Shown: positions 23,225 to 34,475 of the stretch, piece by piece | Numbering within the stretch: position 1 is the first letter of the stretch | Layout of the letters: every line of letters begins with the position of its first letter | From: Enoplolaimus lenunculus | Lineage: Eukaryota > Nematoda > Enoplea > Enoplida > Thoracostomopsidae | DNA length: 64,000 nucleotides | Direction of reading: 5' to 3' | Assembly: GCA_030248215.1 (NCBI GenBank) | Contig: JASANG010000246.1 | Span: 1-64,000 of the forward strand | Notes under the pieces: generated by a model | Told to the model about the DNA's origin: nothing | Seen by the model: the letters and a program-made list of their open reading frames with translations, nothing else | The model's database searches: none | Position numbers and translations under genes: made by a program

Positions 23225-23600
23225 TATGGGTCTGGTCTGCCTGCGGATCCGATTTCCGCTGAAAACCTACCGCCAACCCCAGCTCAGATAGAATTTCTGT
23301 CGGAAGTTCAGACAATTCCGGTAGTAAAAATTTTTTTATAGTTTATCACAACTTGTAACGCTCTCTGCCTTTGGTTGTAATAACTATTGCTATCATTTTG
23401 AGAAATAAAATTGTCAAAATTTTTTACAAAAAAACAAGCCAAAAAATAAATTACAAAACTTTCAAAATATTTGCTAAAATTACCAAATTTAACGTTGATT
23501 TTACTAGCTAATTTCGCTTCACCTCGGGCTTCAGTTCCAACTCCAGCAAATGTTTTGAACCTGGTTCTCTGGTATTTTTCACCTCCAGTGGCACCATGGT
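23225..23600. mobile_element. CAGGGTGCAACC-family relic
   Basis: Has GCTAATTTCGCTTCACCTCG and TATTTTTCACCTCCAGTGGC in the order seen in 16661-17029, but the ends are eroded. Confidence 0.5.
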
Positions 23601-23846
23601 AACTGGTTTAAGCAACATCCTTAGTATTGATCATGGGCAAAACAATTGTCCAAATTTTTAGTACCAACCTTTCTAGTGTTCGATAGTCAATGGTGTGATC
23701 TATTCTTGTTATTGTAAGAGTTGATTTATATAATTGTTACTGATACATTGGTAAAACTAAAATTAACTTGTAAAAGGGTTTCAATATTAGCTAAATATTA
23801 GCTTCTAATATCATCTATTTTAAGTATAGTTAACTCATGAGCCCGT

Positions 23847-24063
23847 ATTCCCAAATACGAGTAGCACGTTAAACCAGTTGGTGATAGGTCCTGTAATTTT
23901 GGAACTAGCGCATGGTGAGGTTCGAAATTAAGCACATTGTTCGCGTTTGATTTGCCTTACTTCTGTACTAATTTTGAAATCTGCAACTGCCGATGGTCGT
24001 CAGTTTGAAAACCTATCGCTAATTGATAATAGGTGCTATACGCATTTGAGAATATGGGCTATA
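23847..24063. mobile_element. GCCCATATTCTC-family MITE
   Basis: Inverted ends GCCCGTATTCCCAAATACG and GCATTTGAGAATATGGGC, with GGTGATAGGT/AATAGGTGCTATACG arms. Confidence 0.7.
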
Positions 24064-24141
24064 GTTACAGAAATAACTATAGTTACATTATGATACTTTT
24101 AATGCTAACTACAATCAGTAATGATTACATTCAGAACGACT

Positions 24142-24292
24142 GGCCCATGTAAAGATCAGGAACGGAACGTTTTTTTTCATTATTTCACGAACTGCAATAC
24201 AGTAAGCTTAAGCTTTAAACTAATCCTGTCCTCATGCTTTTAAGCTACGTTTAGAAATATGCTTATACTACTGTTACAGTTGTGTTCTGCAC
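24142..24292 (-). mobile_element. TTAGGC-family MITE, core reduced
   Basis: GGCCCATGTAAAGATCAGGA to TACTGTTACAGTTGTGTTCTG; the hexamer core is nearly gone. Confidence 0.65.
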
Positions 24293-24444
24293 ATTAGCTG
24301 GAACAAGAGAATTTAATAAAGTAAAATACGATTTTCGCCCAGCATCTAAACTTCGAATAGCTACGTTTTTGCTCGTAAGGATGTTGTTCGAATCTCTACG
24401 TTTAAAACCGTGCCATTGACAGTGGCGGAACCAGAAATTCTTAA

Positions 24445-24688
24445 CCCTTTCTCACATGAATATTTTCAATTTCATACGAGATGTAATTTCAAGGTACCAT
24501 TCGATCCCCAATCGCACAGATGGCTATAAGAATTTGACGCTCAAGCCAGAGGGAGATCTTACATCTTGTAGAGATTTGGTACTGCGAATACAAGTTAGAA
24601 TTTTTAAACACTGCTCACAGTGCCTGTACTGCTCGTACATTATTTGTATTTAGTTGCTCATAGTATATATACTCTATGAGTGAAAGGG
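24445..24688. mobile_element. piggyBac-like MITE
   Basis: Terminal inverted repeats CCCTTTCTCACATGAATA and TATGAGTGAAAGGG lie directly between two TTAA tetranucleotides (24441-24444 and 24689-24692), the duplication typical of piggyBac transposons. The internal tRNA-like part is partly deleted here. Confidence 0.85.
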
Positions 24689-24960
24689 TTAAAAAAAAGG
24701 GATGTGGGCCGGTATGTAATACTTTTAGAAAAGCTCTCGGACAAAGCTAAAACTGACCACCAATTTAGTGTTAAATCATAATACAAAATCTTGTTTCTGA
24801 TCCCTGTTGTGGGTCTTAGGCCAGGGTGGGCGCCCGCTGGCCAGCAATCTTGACCTAAACCTTTTAAGACCTTCAAAACGTATGTCAAATTAAAACTCCA
24901 TATAATAGCCCCATCCTATGCTTGCAAGAGTTAAAAGCATTGTAAGTACCCGTTAGTCCT

Positions 24961-25167
24961 GGCCAATATATATAACAGGACCGTAAAACAGTAGTATAAA
25001 CATATTCCTAAGCATATCCTTTAAGCCTAAATTTAAGCCTAAGTGTAAAACATGAGCTAATAGACTAAGCCTAGGCGTAGACCTATGCAAATAATTACTG
25101 TGAAGCTTCTGCTTGCTTTGTTACAGTCTCATAGAAAAACGTTCCGCACGTGATCTTTATATGGACC
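24961..25167 (+). mobile_element. TTAGGC-family MITE
   Basis: GGCCAATATATATAACAGGA to GATCTTTATATGGACC, with decayed CCTAAG hexamers. Confidence 0.7.
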
Positions 25168-25254
25168 CACCTTATGTGTAAAAATAACCTTGAAACTGTA
25201 AGCAAATTTTGTTTGAAGAAATACGAGACAATATAGCTTTAATATCATAGGAAA

Positions 25255-25345
25255 TTCATTCTGAAAATTTTCAACCGTGCTTGTAACTCATTAAAAACCC
25301 ATGAATGCCCTCCTGAAAAAGTTTTCACCCCCCTAGCAAGAAACG
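25255..25345. mobile_element. GGCCCGTAGCCA-family fragment
   Basis: Only the middle and right part remain (TTTTCAACCGTGCTTG, CCATGAATGCCC, CCCCCCTAGCAAG). It is cut at a CpG-rich segment. Confidence 0.5.
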
Positions 25346-25359
25346 TGTATAGGGTGGCG

Positions 25360-25520
25360 CTGTACTTTTCGACTTTTCTAATGGCCGTCAACGCCGTTTC
25401 TGCCGAACGGCATCGCAAATCAATTAATAAATAAATATTTTTTGATTTACGACGCCGTCCGCCTTTGGTCCATGCGGTACAACGCTAATTTTCGGTTCGC
25501 CTGCCTGTACTGCGTCCTGT
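25360..25520. repeat. CpG-rich cassette
   Basis: Begins GGTGGCGCTGTACTTTTCGA and continues with GACGCCGTCCGCC-type words; the edge resembles 61804. Confidence 0.55.
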
Positions 25521-25705
25521 AATGCGAATCATTTTGTTCCGCGTTAACTCGTATGTCTCGTATGTAAGTGAGGTTAGACACTGATTTTGTACTCATTTCG
25601 CAGGTCCATAGCCGTCACAAAATGTTAGAGAGTGACAAAAAATTTTAGTAGAGGTATTTGAGGGATTTTAGAAGAAAGTTGCGCTAAAAATTATCTAGAG
25701 GGTTG

Positions 25706-25875
25706 AGTCCGTAGCCAAGCGGGGCCGGGGGGAGGGGGCTCAGCCCACCGTAGAAAAATTTTGGCCACCTCAAGAAAATTTTCAACCTTGCCTGTAATTC
25801 ATTAAAAACCCTTGAATGCCCCTCGTCAACATTTGTTAGCCCCTCTAGCAAGGCGAGTTAGCTACGGGCCTGAGG
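25706..25875 (+). mobile_element. GGCCCGTAGCCA-family MITE
   Basis: GTCCGTAGCCAAGCGGGGCC to GAGTTAGCTACGGGCCTGAG, with shared core ATTTTCAACCTTGC. Confidence 0.75.
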
Positions 25876-26165
25876 GGCGTAAAATTGTTTCAGGGGGGAG
25901 ACTGAGCCTCTCTGACAGCCGTCTGGATACGGGGGTGTCGTGTTGTTGTCGGTTTCGCTGACAAATGCACTCTGAACTAAATCGGATATTGGATAAATTT
26001 GATTTTATCGACTTTTAGAGCACAATACGGTTTTAGTGCAAGCTTTGTCAACTGTTTTTTGTTGTATTTTTGCTATGTAGTAATGTCTCTAAGATTATGA
26101 GAGGTCGGCTAAAAATCGTTTCAGTAATATTTGTTGTACAGATTAAACTTTGTTTTTTGCCGAAC

Positions 26166-26598
26166 TGTAGTGACACGAATAAGGAGGGATAATAAAAGGA
26201 GGGTCCCAATTTTGAGTCCCAATCAATAGGAATCCGTATCTCTATTAAGAGCCTGTAATCTGATAGAGTACCTAACCCCAAAATAGAGTCTATACATGTG
26301 AATTATTGCTAATTGTAGCGCATAAATGACTTCAGTACCAAATAAAGTTGAGTTCGAAAATTTAAAGCATACTTAAGTTTTGAAAGTACATTCCTAAGTA
26401 TAACCTTGCATTATCAATTAAGCTTTTGATGCAAGACAAATAGTCGTTTAATTTAACGGATAGCTGCTATACCGGATATATCAGTATCGAAGGGCGACGG
26501 AGGGCGGGTTAAAAATATACAATAGTCCGTAACTGAATAACCGGGGGAACCCTCTGGAGAAGCTAAATATATATCACCCCCCTTATTCGGGTCAATGC
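26166..26598 (+). mobile_element. CTGTAGTGACCC-family MITE
   Basis: Left end CTGTAGTGACACGAATAAGG (26165-26184), right end TTATTCGGGTCA. Internal landmarks ACTTCAGTACCAAATAAAG and ATATCAGTATCGAAGGGCG match 27232-27661. Confidence 0.8.
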
Positions 26599-26602
26599 AA
26601 AG

Positions 26603-26884
26603 GTTATATACTTAGGAATGTAGTTTCAAAACTTAAATATGCTTTAAAATTTTGACCTCAACTTTATTTGGTCCTGGAGTCATTTATGCACTACAATTTA
26701 GGATAATTCATAATTATAGACTCTAGGTATGGTTTACGAACTTTATCCGCTATCGCAGTCTTAATAAGAGTTTAGACACTTTATCCGCTTTCGGACTCTT
26801 ACTTAGGATACGGATTCGTATTGATTGGGACTCAAAATGACGACTCCGTCGTATAACCTCACACCTCTTGTTTGGGTCACTACG
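26603..26884 (-). mobile_element. CTGTAGTGACCC-family MITE, truncated inverse copy
   Basis: Runs AACTTTATTTGGTCCTGGAG ... GGGACTCAAAATGACG ... TTTGGGTCACTACG, inverse to and abutting the previous copy. Confidence 0.7.
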
Positions 26885-27231
26885 CGATCCATCTTCATAA
26901 AGCATGGCAATTAGACACTTCTGTCGTTATTACTACTGATTTATCGTTTGCTTTTCGCAGTAAATCTTTCCTATTTGGCGTTCGTTATAAATTTGCATAA
27001 TTAAGCCAGTTTTCACATTATATCAGAAAGCAATTATCGAAATAATCGCATGCAAATTGTAACCTATAAGTCAGGCATGAACGCACAGGCGTAGACGATA
27101 TTTTATTTCGGAAACGTATAGGGCCGGGCAAACCATTACGGACCTTTAGGATTCATTAAAGGTTATCTAAAATTCTACTGTTTTCCTAATTCAGGATCTT
27201 GTCAGTGTTTTCGCCATTATATATGCCTTTG

Positions 27232-27661
27232 CTGTAGTGACCCGAATAAGACCGGCGGTCCCCGTTTTGAGTCCCAATCAATATGAGTCCGTATCCCTAA
27301 TAAGAGTGCGTAAACGGATAGAGTCTCTAAACCCTAATTAGAGTCCATAAATGTCAATGATTTCAAATTGTAGCGCATAAATGACTCCAGGACCGAATAA
27401 AGTTGAGTTCGAAACTTTAACGCATAAGTTAAGTTTTGAAAGTAACATTCCAAAGTTTAACCTTGTATTATCGCTCAAGCTTTTGATGCAAAGCAAAAAA
27501 CGTTAAATTTAACGGATAGTTGCAATACCGGATACATATCAGTAAGAAAGGATGGTGGAGGGCTGGTTGGAAATAACAATCCGTAACCGAATAACAAGGG
27601 GGTTCCCTATGGAGAGGCCAAATAAATATCAGTCCCCGATCTTATTATTCGGGTCACTACA
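27232..27661 (+). mobile_element. CTGTAGTGACCC-family MITE, full length
   Basis: 430 bp from CTGTAGTGACCCGAATAAG to TTATTCGGGTCACTACAG. TA follows the right end; the left flank is TG. No open frame of note. TA duplication, seen cleanly at 57344, suggests Tc1/mariner-type mobilisation. Confidence 0.85.
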
Positions 27662-28192
27662 GTATCCCTCGTTTGTATGCATCCCTGTCTTCGAAGCGAA
27701 TGTCGTACAAGGAGTGTTTTGTTAAGAAGGACCCATAGTGAAACCTGCATTAGTTCGTGGGCCATGGCCGGAGCAGCCACCCCACCTTACCCCCATTTGG
27801 GGAGACCGCCACCCCTAGAGGGGCCCCCACCATAACCGGTTGAAACAAAAACCGCTTAAGTTTCTAAATGCATCTGGCTTCTCGCTCGCCAGTTTGTAGA
27901 CCCCACCCTGGGATTTAGGGAGAGCCCCCACCCCTGACTGCACTATTCGTGTCTATTCACTCGACTCTTCGAAACCCTTGGACGGGCACAATAATCCTAC
28001 TGTGGCGATATGGCCATTATTCTTCTCACTACTTTTACGATCAAGTATTTTTTTGCTAACGATTCTTTTCGTTTAAAAAATATAACAGTGAATTTAGCCC
28101 CAAATCAAGACTTTGTGAAAATTGGGGGTGCGAAAACACCCAGTTGACACCTGCTTCCCCTCAAGTTTCGCTGAACACTGCTAAATCGACAC

Positions 28193-28395
28193 GGCCAATG
28201 TAAAGAACAGGGGCGGAACAGTATTGAAAGCTTATTACTAAGCGTAAGCCTAAGCCTAAGCCTATGCGTAAGAATGAGTTTATTCCTTAGCCTAAGCTTA
28301 AGCCTAAGGCTAAGCCAAGCAAAAATTTAGTCGAAAGCTTAAGCTTACTCTATTGCAGTACCACAGAAAAACGTTTCGCCCCTGATCTTTACAGG
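28193..28395 (+). mobile_element. TTAGGC-family MITE
   Basis: GGCCAATGTAAAGAACAGGG to CGCCCCTGATCTTTACAGG, two blocks of CCTAAG hexamers. Confidence 0.8.
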
Positions 28396-28662
28396 TGCTA
28401 TCGCCACAAACGTACTACAATTAATGTGATCAAACCTATAATTATGCGTTGATGGTTACAAATATTAATGATTAAACTGAATCTGAAGGTTCTTAATTGT
28501 TCGAATGCAAGTGAATTACACGAAATTATGCATGTGTTTGACTCGTTGTAGGAAACTGAAATATAAACCAGCGACGAATCCATATTTTTCTGGGAGAGGA
28601 ATTATATATAAGTAACATTGGCCATAACTTGAGTACACCAATGTCACAATTTTCACATGCTT

Positions 28663-28915
28663 CACTGCAAAATTCCAGTGAGTTGATTTTAACTCAGAAT
28701 GAGTTGAATCATTCAGTCTGAGTTAGGACTATCAGAACTCAGCATTTTGAGTTGATTCAGTTCATTCTGAGTTAATTAATCAACTCTACACACAGAGTCA
28801 TCTCATTTCAGAGTGAGAATTAACTCAACTGAGAGTGAGTAATGTTTACTGATATTAATACAAAAATAACCAACTCGCTAGCTGAACTGATTAACCAACT
28901 CATTGAAATTTACCA
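28663..28915. mobile_element. GAGTTGATT palindromic MITE
   Basis: CACTGCAAAATTCCAGTGAG and CAACTCATTGAAATTTAC at the ends. The interior is dominated by GAGTTGA/TCAACTC words that pair across the element. Confidence 0.8.
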
Positions 28916-29044
28916 TGTATCCTTTATGTAGCAGATTGCAAAATTGTATCGTTCCCAAATGGAATTTTGACTACGCTCTTGGACCAATTACAGTTTACGG
29001 TTTATACACCGAACCCGGCGGATTCGCCATCAAAAAGGAAACAA

Positions 29045-29284
29045 AAATTAGTTTAAAGCTTAAGCTTACTCTATTGCAGTCCAGCAGGAAACCGTTCCGC
29101 CCGTGGAACAGAATTATAAGCATATTGCTAAGCCTAAGTCTGAGCCTAAGCCTAAGCTTAAGCGTACGAATGAGCGTATTCCTAAGCCTAAGCCGAAGCC
29201 ACGCAAAAAAAATAGTCTAAAGCTCAAGCTTACTCTTTTCTAATGCAGCAGAAAAACGTTCCGCCCCTGATCTTTACATGAGCC
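29045..29284 (+). mobile_element. TTAGGC-family MITE, fused pair
   Basis: A right-half remnant (GCTTAAGCTTACTCTATTGC ... CCGTTCCGCCCGTGG) runs straight into a second copy that starts GGAACAGAATTATAAGC and ends GATCTTTACATGAGCC. Confidence 0.7.
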
Positions 29285-29614
29285 AAAAACAATCGTTTAA
29301 TTACTTTTTTGTCTTAATATTAAGAGTATCTATGGCCAAAAGACAAATAATAATATTATGTTTTGTTTTGATTTGATATTTTTGTTAATTGGGACAATTT
29401 TAACGCATTTATTCTCGTAAATGTGGGCCTTAAAGTTTAATAAGACAAATTTGAGTCAAAACAACAACACCAACTCGCAAGAATTTCACAGCTGTCAAAA
29501 TATTTGTTGCTTGGCACTACAAAAAGAGTTTATTTTTAGAATTTTAAGTGATGTTATACTTGTCGTGTGACGCCGGGTGACGCTGCAATTCAAAAAACAA
29601 TGTTCACATATTGC

Positions 29615-29752
29615 GGCCTATGCAAGGATACGGTTGAACGTTTTTCTGCGGAACTGCAATAGAATGAAGCTTAAGCTTTAGACTGAATTTTTGTTTAGGC
29701 TCAAGGTTTAGGAATATGTTTTATACTACTGTTACGGCTTTGTTCTATACAT
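29615..29752 (-). mobile_element. TTAGGC-family MITE, short
   Basis: GGCCTATGCAAGGATACGGT to TACGGCTTTGTTCTATACATT. Confidence 0.6.
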
Positions 29753-29756
29753 TTGA

Positions 29757-30130
29757 TAGCGATGCTGTGGCCCATGCAGCACAGTGTTCGTGCGGTGCCG
29801 TACGGTGTCGAGCGGCATCGAACGACGTCGACGATAATGAAATAGTCAAAACTATAGCGCTACGTTTATTCTGTGATTTTTGCACTGGAAAATTTCGCAA
29901 AATGCTTTGATTTGAAAGCTGTGTAGAATTTTGAGGTCTATTCGGTTATCCCACCAAGTCGGCGTTTGACCGAAAAAGTTGGACCTTTAACAAAAATCGA
30001 ATTTTTCAAAAATTCAAATTTGTGCGTGGAATGATCAGGCGAGTTCACGAGAAACTCAGCTTGCTCAAATATTAAAAAAATTTTCAAAAAATCAAACAAT
30101 ATTTTGGCAAATGTCGGCTTGCGGCATAAT
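29757..30130. repeat. diverged foldback-arm fragment with CpG cassette
   Basis: CpG words GTGCGGTGCCGTACGG at 29791 are followed by TTTTTCAAAAATTCAAATTT, CGTGGAATGATCAG and GAGAAACTC. These match 10690-10750 of the foldback arm in order, so this is an old relative of that arm. Confidence 0.5.
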
Positions 30131-30446
30131 ATGGAAAGGCTCAAATTTTGGGATGTTATAGTCTATAACATGAGCTATAATAGCTGTTTTGTTCCTTGAA
30201 GAAACGGGTTCGTTTCGGCAAATCGAAGATATTTCACGTGGGGATGACCTGCTTATTACACCGGACTTACAATAATGTTTATGATCAGAAATGGTCAAAC
30301 TTTAAGTCAACATTTAAAATTTATTTTGCTGTCTCTTTTTGTAGCTTAGACAAGTATATATAGCGCTATTTTCTTGCTCACATGTTTTCTTATGTGAAAA
30401 CTAAATTAAAGCCGCTTGTATGCTTTTTCCCCACCTCACAATAAAG

Positions 30447-30535
30447 TCGCCCCCGCCCCCCCCCGCCAGACCCCCACCCACGCCCACAAGCCCCCCCCCG
30501 CGCCGCCGGCCGCCAGCCACCCCCCCCCCCCCGCT
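30447..30535 (-). repeat. C-rich (G-rich on minus) low-complexity tract
   Basis: About 90 bases almost wholly C with scattered G and A, including runs of 8 to 13 C. The minus strand has many G-runs. Confidence 0.9.
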
Positions 30536-30790
30536 GCACTGTAAATTGCAATGAGTTGATTTTATCAATTCAGCTAGCGAGGTGGTTATTTCTGAATTAA
30601 TATCAGTAAACATTAACTCACTTTCAGATGAGTTAATTCTCACTATGAGTTGAGTTGACTCTGGGTAAGTTGGTTAATTAACTCAGAATGAATTGAATCA
30701 ACTCAAAATGCTGAGTTCTGATAGTCCTAACTCAGACTGAGTTATTCAACTCATTCTGATTTAAAATCAACTCACTAAAATTTACAGTAT
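30534..30790. mobile_element. GAGTTGATT palindromic MITE
   Basis: CACTGTAAATTGCAATGAGT to ACTCACTAAAATTTACAGT. Confidence 0.85.
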
Positions 30791-31127
30791 GTTGAACTTG
30801 CGTAAATGCATATGAAAGCTTTTAGGCTAAGCTTTAGGTTTAGCTACGCCTTTTTTGAAACCTAAAGCTTGAGCCTATGTCTGTGGAAACACGTCTACAA
30901 CAGCCAATCCGTATATTTCTGCAAAGTAAAACAGTAAATTGTGAGAAAAACCAAAAAATAATGATGTTCAATTGAATCTAAGTATCAATTTTCAACTGTC
31001 AAAATTTAAATCCTTTTCTTCAAAAAGTACAATGAATGGTCTTTAATATATTTCTGGTATAATTGTTGAAATTTTAGCCGAAAGCTGAGACGAGCGGTAC
31101 ATGGCAAGACGTTCGCATTATATGCTA

Positions 31128-31379
31128 TCACACTGTGAATTTCAGTGAGTTGATTTTAACTCAGAATGAGTCGAATCACTCAGTCTGTGTTAGGACATTC
31201 AGGACTCAGAATTCTTGATTCAACTCATTCTGAGATATTTAATTAACTCACCCAGCGTCAACTCATTTCAGAGTGAGAATCAATACAACTCAGAGTGAGT
31301 TAATGTTTACTGATATTAATTGAGAAATAACCAACTCGATAGCTGAATTGATTAATCAACTCATTCGAATTTACAGTGC
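31128..31379. mobile_element. GAGTTGATT palindromic MITE (first of a back-to-back pair)
   Basis: CACTGTGAATTTCAGTGAG to CTCATTCGAATTTACAGTG. Its last base touches the next copy. Confidence 0.85.
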
Positions 31380-31622
31380 ACTGTAAATTTTAATGAGTAA
31401 AGTTAGTCAACTCAGAGAACGAAATAATCATTTTTTGGTTATTTCTGAGTTAATATTAACAGTAACCATTAACTGACGCTCGAGTTAATTTAATTCCGCG
31501 AGAGTTGATTGATTAACTCAGAAGGATTTCAATCAGTTTTGGAATTCTGAGTTGTGAAACACCTAATTCAGACTCAGTGATTCAACTCATTCGGAATTTA
31601 AACCAGTTCACTGGAATTTTTT
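31380..31622. mobile_element. GAGTTGATT palindromic MITE (second of the pair)
   Basis: CACTGTAAATTTTAATGAG to CACTGGAATTTTTTGTAAG. Confidence 0.8.
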
Positions 31623-31912
31623 GTAAGAAATTCTGACAGCGCAGAGGTTACGCGTGTTTAATCCCAATGTTTAAAATTAGCCAATACGGACCCTGCTGTG
31701 TCGGATGTATTTTGGTGAACCTTCGGGAGCTTAGAATTCGAATTTCTAAAATTGAAATTGGGTACAGAATCAGCGGATGAGCTAAAATACTCAAATATGC
31801 GAAAATAATTGCTAAATTTAGTTGAGCGCACACCGGCAGAAGGAACAACAACAAAAATTTGTATTATTTTTGAACAGGTTCATTTTTGATTGATGTAAAT
31901 AAATTAAATTTA

Positions 31913-32178
31913 CCTCTTTCTCACATGAATATTTTCAATTTCATATGAGATGTAATTTCAAGCTGAGATTCGATCCCCAGTCTCTGGGGTGGGAGGTGTT
32001 TACGATGACCACTCAGCTATACGAGCTTGACGCTCGGCCACGAGGGGACTTTCACGTCTTGTAGAGATTTTGCACTGCGTATACTATGTTAGAATTGTTA
32101 ACCACTGCTCACTGTGTCGGTATTGCTTGTATATTATTTGTATTTAGTTGGTCATAGTATACTCTATTCGCGAGAGGG
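31913..32178 (-). mobile_element. piggyBac-like MITE with tRNA-like segment
   Basis: Ends CCTCTTTCTCACATGAATA and CGCGAGAGGG; TTAA follows the right end. On the minus strand the centre reads TATAGCTGAGTGGTC (A-box-like), then GGGGATCGAATCTC (B-box-like), spaced as in a tRNA gene. Confidence 0.8.
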
Positions 32179-32278
32179 TTAATATTAATAATTTGTCTTT
32201 TTCTTACATTTCGACTGACTGTAGACGGTAAAGATAAGGTTTGTTGATTAATGACGATCGATATTCTGCCGCTGATTA

Positions 32279-32494
32279 TCGCTATCACTCAGTCTGAGTT
32301 AGGACTGTCAGAACTCAGAATTCTGAGTCAATAAATCTCACTCTGACTTAATTATTCAACTTACCCGGAATAAACTGAACTCAGACTGAAAATCAACACA
32401 ACACAGAATGAGTTAATGTTAACTGTTATTAACTCAGAAATAACTAACTCTCTAGCTGAGTTGATTAATCAATTCATTTAAAATTTACAGTGTG
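32279..32494. mobile_element. GAGTTGATT palindromic MITE, left-truncated
   Basis: Starts inside the arm (TCACTCAGTCTGAGTTAGG) and ends TTCATTTAAAATTTACAGTG. Confidence 0.75.
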
Positions 32495-32684
32495 GTTAAA
32501 TTAGTTAGGCATATGCTTGTCTGTGGTACAAGTTTGCGTTGAGTTGCTCATAGTATATTTCTTGACAGAAATAATTCTTCATGCATTAGTGTTATAAATC
32601 GCTACATTTGTGTAAAATTTGAAGTGAAAACAAAACATTACAAAGAAATTGCATTTATCAATTCATATCACAGGTATATAAACG

Positions 32685-33271
32685 GCTCATATTCTCAAAT
32701 GTGTACAGCATCTGTCACTAGTTAGCAGGGTGCGACCGGAATTATAAAATACTGGAACCGGAGAGTTGAAAAATACCGGAACAGGAAAAAAATTCTTGCT
32801 ACCGAAAAGTTCATTTTTAACGCTATTTTGTCGCTTTTAACAGTGCAACAAAAGAATTTAGGATGCCAAAATCCTGAAACAAATGCAGTAGCTGAATACG
32901 TATGATCAATTATACAAGTACGACGCAAATATGACAATTTTTCTTAAATTTTCGAGTGAGAAAAGGTTTAAATACAGTAAATACTGGAATTTTCCGTTGA
33001 AAAATTACCGGATGTTCTATACCGGAACCACATAGTGAAAAAACCACATTTGCGTACCGGAACCGAAATTTCGGTTCCACCCTGCTAGTTAGTAATAGGT
33101 TTTCAAACTCACGAACATTTGCAGTTGAAAATCTCAAATTTTGCACAGAAATTGGGTAAAACAAATTCGAAAATTGTAATGAATTTGTACGCTCTCGGTG
33201 TAGTGAATTGAAAGTTTCAAAACCTATATAATCAACTGGTGATAGGTGCTACACACATTTGAGAATACGCG
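32685..33271. mobile_element. GCCCATATTCTC-family MITE interrupted by a hAT-like MITE
   Basis: Left part CTCATATTCTCAAATGTG ... CTGTCACTAGTTAG and right part TAATAGGTTTTCAAAC ... CATTTGAGAATACG rejoin into one palindromic element once 32726-33083 and one copy of CTAGTTAG are removed. Confidence 0.75.
32726..33083. mobile_element. CAGGGTGCAACC hAT-like MITE, nested
   Basis: CAGGGTGCGACCGGAAT to GGTTCCACCCTG, with a perfect 8-bp duplication CTAGTTAG (32718-32725 and 33084-33091). Confidence 0.9.
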
Positions 33272-33355
33272 CAGATTGTAACGCGATATAACGCAAGCTG
33301 TTGTGTAAACTGCATATTCGATTAAATTTGTTAGCAAAAATTTGCACTCCAAAAT

Positions 33356-33605
33356 ATGAGTGCATTATCAAATATTAACAGTAATTATTCGTCAAATATT
33401 AACGGTTGCGTGTTGAATACATCGCTTGGATGTGTAACCCGGATCACTCGTGTGACAGACTCGCTTTATTTGTGTGGAGTTGCCGCGATTCGAAATGATC
33501 GCTTGCGACAGCGACAGATTACAACAATAATTAATGTCAGTCAACAAAACGCGCAACAATATCACCGGTTGCCGTGTGACATTCAGTATATTCAGATTAA
33601 TATTG
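33356..33605 (+). CDS. dual-specificity phosphatase, exon 1
   Basis: Codes residues 1-83 of a DUSP14/18/21-like phosphatase. VTRITRVTDSLYLCGVAAI and RQITTIINVS match the N-terminal strand-helix-strand of the family. The start is the first ATG of the open frame and leaves a 25-residue lead before the domain. The exon ends ATTG|GTTAGT in phase 1; unspliced, the frame stops at once (GGT TAG). The gene lies inside a 24.8-kb intron of the ADAMTS gene, on the opposite strand. Its own 1388-bp intron carries several MITEs. Confidence 0.85.
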
Positions 33606-33634
33606 GTTAGTTTTAAATGACAGATGAAAGTTGG

Positions 33635-33890
33635 GACCAATGTTACTTTTAGGGCCGTAACAGTAGATTAAGCGTATTCATAAGCCTAAGCCTAAGCATA
33701 TTCCTAAGCCTAAGCGTTGCAAAAGCATATTCCTAAGCCTAAGCCTAAGCCTAAGCGTTGCAAAAGCGTATTCTTATGCCTAAGGCTAAGCCTAATCGTA
33801 AGCAAAAAATGTAGTCTAAAATGTAAGCGTACTGTTTCACAGACCCAGCAGAAACCGGGACGGCCCTAAAGGTAACATGGGTCGAAGTTG
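33635..33890 (+). mobile_element. TTAGGC-bearing MITE, second subfamily, in phosphatase intron
   Basis: ACCAATGTTACTTTTAGGGC and GGCCCTAAAGGTAACATGGG are inverted ends around three blocks of CCTAAG hexamers. Confidence 0.8.
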
Positions 33891-34049
33891 GCATGAGATC
33901 CATAAGGTGTAGTCGGGCGGTACAAAATTTGACGTCCTATAAGGTACACCCACTCACATGACGCAAAAATAGGACATTTTTCAACTAGTTTTTCTTGGCA
34001 GTAGGGCTATTTCATTGTCAGGGGCCAACTGCTGTCACCAGTAAACACA

Positions 34050-34180
34050 CTGCTAAAAATGGTGAGTCAAATTGACTGTTTTCGAAATAGGCTTTTCCAG
34101 ACTACACAAATTGAGTCCAATTCGACTCCGCCAGATTCAAATTCGATCCACTGAGCGACTCATTGAGTCAAGCTGTATGA
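34050..34180. mobile_element. palindromic ATGGTGAGTC element, partial
   Basis: CTGCTAAAAATGGTGAGTC ... AATTGAGTCCAATTCGACTCC; the right arm is lost. Confidence 0.6.
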
Positions 34181-34261
34181 TTACAAAATCTAACCCTCGT
34201 CCATTATATCGACGATTTATCATGAGCATAAGGTTCTGGTCAATGATATGTATGGACTATA

Positions 34262-34475
34262 CACTGCAAAAAATGGTGAATCCAATTGACTCTATCCTAA
34301 ATAGGCTCTACGGGATTACACAAACTGAGTCAAATTCGACTTCGCCAGAGTTAAACGTGCGACTCTCAGTGACTCGAATTTGACTCAGGCGGAGTCGAAT
34401 TTGACTCAGTATGCGTAGACCCGTAGAGTCTATTTCGAAGAGAGTACAATTTGACTCACCATTGTTAGCAGAGTA
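34262..34475. mobile_element. palindromic ATGGTGAGTC element
   Basis: ACTGCAAAAAATGGTGAATC to GACTCACCATTGTTAGCAG. The arms pair around GACTCAGGCGGAGTCG. Confidence 0.8.

Noticed and set aside
28390-28555. Candidate ADAMTS exon with NTCIISCNS after a TATTTCAG acceptor, phase-compatible with exon 16
   Set aside because: It has a CxxxC pattern, but the donor is poor and the rest is hydrophobic. Exon 17 (CRVWC...DGTPC) supplies the expected motif with the same phase and leaves no room for it.
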